From positions 14,841,726 through 14,905,725 of the forward strand of contig NC_063448.1 in assembly GCF_020379485.1 (NCBI RefSeq): DNA of 64,000 nucleotides, in the 5' to 3' direction. The DNA is from Brassica napus (lineage: Eukaryota > Streptophyta > Magnoliopsida > Brassicales > Brassicaceae). The translations under genes were made by a program, and so were the position numbers. Every line of letters begins with the position of its first letter. Position 1 is the first letter of the stretch. Below are positions 58,782 through 64,000 of this stretch, in pieces. The notes below the pieces were generated by a model. That model was not told the DNA's origin and searched no databases. It saw only the letters and a list, made by a program, of their open reading frames with translations.

Positions 58782-61700
58782 ATGGACTCTATGTTGTGTC
58801 GGAGGGGGATGAACATAGCCATGGTGCTAATACTAACGTTGACGTGGCTCGGTGGCAGTTGCGGGGAGTTCGAGGAACAATTATTCGAAGTTGGGAAGCT
58901 AAAGATGTTCGTTGATGAGCTCCCAGATATGCCAAGGCTCCACGGCTTTCACTCTGTTTATGGCGTCCTCAAACCCATTTCTCTTCAAATCGGCATGTTC
59001 TACACCAAATGGGTATTCTTCTTTTTCTCATTCAGTATCTTTTTTTCCATAGTAGAATAATCGAATTAGATTCTTCTGGATTGGTGGTAGAATCATCATA
59101 GTCACCTGTTTACGGGCTAGTCGTTGGTAAAATGATACTGAAGTAAAATTTTCTAGAATATGCACGTTTATTAAGAATTTAATAAATATTTATAATTTAA
59201 TTTATTTTTTACTTTATTATACACTTTCCAATAACTTTCCACTAATGAAATTTAATCAATTCAAATATTCTCAATTAATGTTCCTCAAAAGTATAAAAAA
59301 ATATCTTAACAATATAGAAAATCTATCTTTGTGGAACAACAAAAAAATCTAAAACATTTTACTTTCAGGAACGGAGGCAGTAAAGATTCTTTTACTTGTA
59401 TACTCTTGTCCTCAATTATTATCTCTCTTTATACCTTTATTGGCAATAAAAAGACATAATGAGCGTCGACCTACTTCTCACGAAACCACATATGTATTTT
59501 TATTGAATAAAACTTAGTTTCACCCCTAGGATGAACTTTTAAATTCACTCTATTCTTAATGATCAATTATAATGTCATATAGATTAGTAATTAAAAAACA
59601 TTAAAATAAATAAAAAATAGCTAAAAAAATAAATATGCTAATTTTAACGACGCTAACGCCGCTACCGAAACCCTAAACCATAAATTTTAAATTTTAAACC
59701 GTATACCCTAAATTCTAAACTCAAATCCAAACTCCTAAACCTAAACCCTATATCCTAAACTCTAATCCTAAACCCTAAACCCAAATTATATACCTTAAAC
59801 CAACAAATAAGACTATAAACCTAAACCCTATACCCTAAACCAAAGTCTTAGACCCTAAACTCAAACCGTAAACCTTAACCCAAACCCTATAACATCTAAG
59901 TTTGGGGTTTGGGTTTAGGGTTTACCGTTTGGGTTTTAGGTCTAGGATTTGGGTTTAGGGTATAGAGTTTGGGTTTGGGATTTACGGTTTGGGTTTAGGA
60001 TTTACCGTTTGGATAAGGTTTTGGGTTTAGGGTATATAATTTGGGTTTAAGGTTTACGGTTTGGGTTTAGGGTCTAGGACTTGGGTTTAGGGTATAAAGT
60101 TTAGGTTTATAGTCTAGTTTTTGGGTTTAGGGTATATAATTTGGGTTTAGGGTATAGGATTAGGGTTTAGCGTATAGGGTTTGGGTTTAGGGGTTTGGAT
60201 TTGGGTTTAGAATTTAGGGTATAAGGTTTCGAATTTAAGATTTAGGGTTTAGGGTTTAGCTGGAAGCGTTAGCGTCGTTAAAATTAGCATTTTTATTTTT
60301 TGTAGCTATTTTTTATTTAATTTAATATTTTTTAATTAATAATCTATGTGTCACTTTGATTGGTTCTAAAGGATGAGGTGAATTTAAAGGTGCCCTGTCC
60401 ATTTTTATTTACTAAAACATTTATTTTTAACAAAAAAAATAGAGAAACTTAAGAAACTAAATAATGTAAATCATATGGCTACGAGCCTACGAGTACAATG
60501 AAACGTAATTTGATAACTAATTAAAAACAATTGAAGGCACTATGTAAATTGTTCTAAATTTTATATTTTTATGAAAACAGAAATTCCACAGAGATTTGCC
60601 TCCCACACCTGTATTTGCATACGGTACATCGCGAAGAAGTGCAACAGTCCCTGGTCCCACGATCGAAGCTGTCTATGGAGTAGACACGTACGTGACATGG
60701 CGAAACCACCTCCCTTCATCTCACATCCTCCCTCTGGATCTCACAATCTCCCCGGCTGCCCCGAAACACGGCGGAATCCCCACGGTGGTTCACTTACACG
60801 GCGGAATCCACGAACCATCAAGCGATGGAAACGCTGACGCATGGTTCACTGCCGGTTTCAGAGAAACAGGACCCAAATGGACCAAAACGACTATGCATTA
60901 CGAGAACATGCAGCAGCCTGGTAACATGTGGTACCACGACCACGCCATGGGTTTGACCCGAGTCAACCTTCTCGCTGGTTTGGTAGGCGCGTACATTCTC
61001 CGCCACGACACCGTCGAAGCTCCTCTCCGGCTACCCACCGGCAACGAGTTTGACCGGCCGTTGGTCGTTTTCGACCGTAGCTTCCGTAAGGACGGTTCCA
61101 TTTACATGAACGCCACCGGGAACAACCCGTCGATACATCCGCAATGGCAACCGGAATACTTCGGCGACGCAATCATCGTTAACGGAAAGGCATGGCCGGG
61201 ATTATCCGTCCGGCGCCGGAGATACAGGTTCCGCATCATTAATGCCAGCAACGCTAGGTTTTTCAGGTTCTTCTTCTCCAACGGTCTCGACTTCGTGGTC
61301 GTTGGTTCCGACTCGGCGTATTTGTTTAAACCGGTCACGACCAAGTGGGTTCTCTTGTCCCCGTCGGAAATAGTAGATGTTGTCGTCGATTTTTCGAGAT
61401 CACCGTCGCGTACGGCGGTGCTCGCCAACGACGCGCCGTATCCTTACCCTGGTGGTGATCCGGTCAACGAAGAAAGCGGAAAGGTTATGAAATTTATAAT
61501 CAGCGATGAGTATGAGGCTGACACGTGGACTATTCCGAAGAAGCTCATTAACTATCCGTCAGCTGACGTGTTAAATGCCGTGCTGACTCGGTCTATATCT
61601 ATGTACGAATACGTTAGTGACTCGGACGAGCCAACTCATTTGTACGTCAACGGCTTACCCTACGATGCTCCGGTGACGGAAACTCCAAAAGCAGGAACCA

Positions 61701-62750
61701 CCGAGGTACTACTGATTAACTTATATATTCCCCTAAAAAATGTTGTAAGAAAACTATTTCACAAAATACTAAGTAGTAATAAAAATTATAAACTTCAAAA
61801 ATTGAATTGAATTTATTAAATTATATTAGTTTAGTATTATTCCCTTTATTTCAAAATAGTTGATCTTTTGGTTCATTGCGCAAGAATTAAAACATACATT
61901 TTTAATTAGAAAATATCATTAAAAATATAAATAAAAACTAATTCAACCAATAATAAAAAAAAAGTATAAAACATAATTGATCACATAGTTTTCAACAACA
62001 CTAAAATTAATATAGATATACCACCAAGACATCATGTATTTTAAAACATCAAAAACTTTTCAAAACATCATCTATTTTGGAACAGGGAGAGTATTGATTA
62101 TAGAAAATAATGTATTTATGAGAAAATATTATTGTGTGTTTTTAATATATGTAAAAGATAAAAAAAAATATCAATACGAAACATAGAGAGTGATTAATAG
62201 TCCTATTTAAAATTTACTACGTAAGATTAATAGTCTTTTTATTTTAATACTAATATTTGTGAAACTCAAGGTGTGGGAAGTGATTAACTTGACGGAGGAT
62301 AACCATCCGTTACACATTCATCTTGGACTGTTTAAAGTGGTGGAGCAAACGGCGTTACTAGCGACAGGATTGGAGGAGTTTAAGGGGTGTATGACAAAAT
62401 ACAATGACGCCGTCAGGTGCCAAATTAGCAAATACGCACGTGGAAAAAAGACGGCGGTGACGGCGCACGAGAGGGGTTGGAAGAACGTGTTCAAGATGAT
62501 GCCAGGACATGTTACGAGGATACTGGTTCGGTTCTCTTATATCCACAGTAACGCATCTTACCCGTTCGACCCGACCCAAGAACCCGGCTACGTCTACCAT
62601 TGTCACGTAAGTGGGAGTTTTGAATCGTTATTGCCAAATTGGTAATCGTTATTAGAAAATTGGTTTTAAGAAACAACATAATGTTTTGCATTGTAGATAT
62701 TGGACCATGAGGACAATATGATGATGAGGCCGCTTAAAGTCATCAAGTGA
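58782..62750 (+). CDS. LPR1: Multicopper oxidase, LOW PHOSPHATE ROOT 1 type
   Basis: Four exons (58782-59012, 60581-61705, 62271-62606, 62697-62750), all joined in phase 0, give 581 residues, the length I recall for Arabidopsis LPR1. The N-terminus ([19 protein letters not shown]) is a secretion signal. Copper ligand motifs are present in order: [21 protein letters not shown] and [12 protein letters not shown], the last completed only by exon 4. LPR1 is an apoplastic/ER ferroxidase that oxidises Fe(II) and arrests primary root growth under low phosphate together with PDR2. The start at 58782 is chosen over an upstream non-ATG extension. Intron 1 (59013-60580) carries a foldback element. Position fits AT1G23010; the paralogue LPR2 is less likely given synteny. 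Confidence 0.94.
59520..60402. mobile_element. Foldback element with telomere-like repeats in LPR1 intron 1
   Basis: The outer arms (about 59520-59670 and 60265-60402) are inverted repeats sharing AATTTTAACGACGCTAACG and TTAAATTCAC. Inside, degenerate CCCTAAA repeats (about 59672-59895) face degenerate TTTAGGG repeats (about 59900-60260), so almost the whole 880 bp can fold back. No coding capacity; exact ends and target duplication are unclear. Confidence 0.72.
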
Positions 62751-63219
62751 TATATGTCAACAAAGTCTAATGGACTCACCACGAGGTTTTTGTGGTGCAG
62801 TGTAACTCTTCAGAAGACAAAAACAAAACATACATGATATGGGACTAAATCATAAAAAGAAACCCATTGATAATGTAATATAATATTTACTTTTACTAAT
62901 CCTTGTGTAATATTTCTCGTGTCTCCGTTTGAGTTCTTAAATAAGCTTTCTTTGAAACAGCTAAGTTCCAATAAAAATATCAACTTTAAGAAGTATATGC
63001 GAGACCAATGAGCAATGAGGCAAAAACAACTCTATAGTCTTTATACAACTCTTAAGCTGAGAGGAGATTTGATAGCGCTAAGTACGAAAGACTAACCAGA
63101 AAATAGATTTAAAAGCCTAAACCAAAACCAATTTTAAAAGCCCAAGTTATAACGCACCAATATAATCCGAAGTCAGAGCCATGATTTCAAGTTATGTACG
63201 ACCTAAAACAAAATTAACT
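62751..63219. other. 3' flank of LPR1-like gene
   Basis: 3' UTR and intergenic sequence up to the next copia LTR; nothing else seen. Confidence 0.5.
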
Positions 63220-64000
63220 TGAAATCAACACTAAAGTAGCTCGAACACACACACGATTATAAAGAACTTGCTCTCTTTATTGAATGCCTTAGAAAATATG
63301 CTCAAAACTAAAACACTCCTCTATCGTTATATCAATACCACAACTCGGTATGTATATATATATTAGAGTAGATTTCCTTTTCCTAATAGTTATAGATAAC
63401 TCCTAAGACTACTAGGTTTATCTTAAGCTTGTCTTATCCTTATCCAACTTGATAAAGGATATCTTGAGCTTCAAGCTATCAAAGCTTACCCAACATTCTC
63501 CTTCTTGAGCTTTGAATCCTTCTTAGACAAGTCTTGAACTCCTATCAAGTCTCTCATCTCAACGAACATGATTCTTGCCAAAGCTTTCGTGAGGATGTCG
63601 GCCTTTTGTAATGTTCCTGGTACATGCTCGACGTCGACGAGCTCTCTCTCAATGCATTCTCGAATGAAATGGTACCGTTTATGTATGTGCTTGCTCTTGC
63701 CGTGAAAAACAGGGTTCTTGGTAAGCTCTATAGCCGACTTGTTATCAATCTTGATAAGGACTCTTTCTACCTTCCAGCCCGTGATCTCGCTTAGAAGGTC
63801 TTGGAGCCATATGGCCTGGCGTGCTGCTTCAGTTGCGGCCATAAACTCTGCCTCGCACGATGAGAGTGCAACTGTGTTCTGTTTCTGTGAACACCAAGTG
63901 ATCGGTGAGGTTCCAAAGTAAAACATGTGACCCGTGGTGCTTCTTCCATCGTCTTGGTCTATGTTGTGACTGCTATCACTATAGCCAGTCAGTTTCTTTG
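63220..64000 (-). mobile_element. 3' end of a Ty1/copia retrotransposon
   Basis: On the minus strand the RNase H coding end is followed by a purine stretch (AAGGAGAA) and an LTR starting TGTTGGGTAAGC at 63494. The LTR end is uncertain; TTTCA at about 63220 would give 275 bp. The 5' part lies beyond the window. Confidence 0.8.
63486..63926 (-). CDS. Copia RNase H C-terminal domain (partial polyprotein)
   Basis: The frame reads WCSQKQNTVALSSCEAEFMA, IKIDNKSAIELTKNP and HIHKRYHFIRECIE..VDVEHVPGTLQKADILTKAL, the classic end of plant copia pol. It is open to its stop; upstream sequence 63927-64000 continues the domain in another frame or past a break (SGYSDSSHNIDQDD on the minus strand), and the rest is outside the window. 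Confidence 0.85.
   Translation of the reverse strand: MFYFGTSPITWCSQKQNTVALSSCEAEFMAATEAARQAIWLQDLLSEITGWKVERVLIKIDNKSAIELTKNPVFHGKSKHIHKRYHFIRECIERELVDVEHVPGTLQKADILTKALARIMFVEMRDLIGVQDLSKKDSKLKKENVG

Noticed and set aside
59672..60260. True telomere or chromosome-end remnant
   Set aside because: The repeats are degenerate, face each other, and lie inside foldback arms within a gene intron.
60898..61428. Minus-strand frames opposite the LPR1 exon 2
   Set aside because: Antisense shadows of a clearly conserved multicopper oxidase exon.

Overview
The window is plant nuclear DNA, almost certainly from Brassica or a close Brassicaceae relative. The genes have GT-AG introns, the intergenic DNA is AT-rich, and every transposable-element class seen is a plant class. 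Five intact or near-intact genes occur in the order PPR protein, cyclin-D1-binding (GCIP) protein, HIPP22-like protein, a second longer HIPP, LPR1-type multicopper oxidase. From memory this matches Arabidopsis chromosome 1 from AT1G22960 to AT1G23010, with one tandem GCIP gene (AT1G22980) not seen. No database search was possible, so names rest on recognised motifs, lengths and exon structures.

Layout. 1-13846 is a nest of LTR retrotransposons. A degenerate Ty1/copia element (1-4732) lies in the 5' LTR of a decayed Ty3/gypsy element (4733-9949). Nine bases later comes a small TRIM-type element (9959-13846), itself split by a 3.08 kb gag-only element (10472-13551) on the minus strand with a perfect CCTAT target duplication. 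13847-14855 holds a truncated IQ/BAG-like gene remnant and a small two-exon NYN-domain gene. 16644-21304 holds the PPR and GCIP genes (both minus). 21655-27192 is AT-rich with a Helitron-like element, a GGATCC-rich MULE-like element, MITEs, a truncated LINE inside a MITE, and a 1.4 kb foldback element. 27193-39374 looks like a Pack-MULE carrying broken REM-B3 and CDC48 exons, into which a complete-ended 10,458 bp CACTA (En/Spm) element inserted (28684-39141, target duplication ACT). The CACTA element has three genes: a frameshifted TNPD transposase, an intact Transposase_24 (TnpA-like) gene, and an intact antisense ORF resembling the Athila ORF1 family. 39927-48762 contains the two HIPP genes separated by two Helitron-like elements and a SINE. 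49456-55834 is a minus-strand copia element with both LTRs, one split by a Tourist-like MITE. 58782-62750 is the LPR1-like gene, whose first intron holds a foldback element built on telomere-like repeats. 63220-64000 is the 3' end of another minus-strand copia element.

The host genes are not one functional operon-like unit; they are a conserved syntenic block. Two themes recur: metal handling (two heavy-metal-associated isoprenylated proteins beside a ferroxidase-type multicopper oxidase) and expansion by nested transposons. The strongest candidates for novelty are the gene content of the CACTA element, the REM-CDC48 exon chimera, the NYN gene with an internal duplication read in two frames, and the gag-only element nested in the TRIM.
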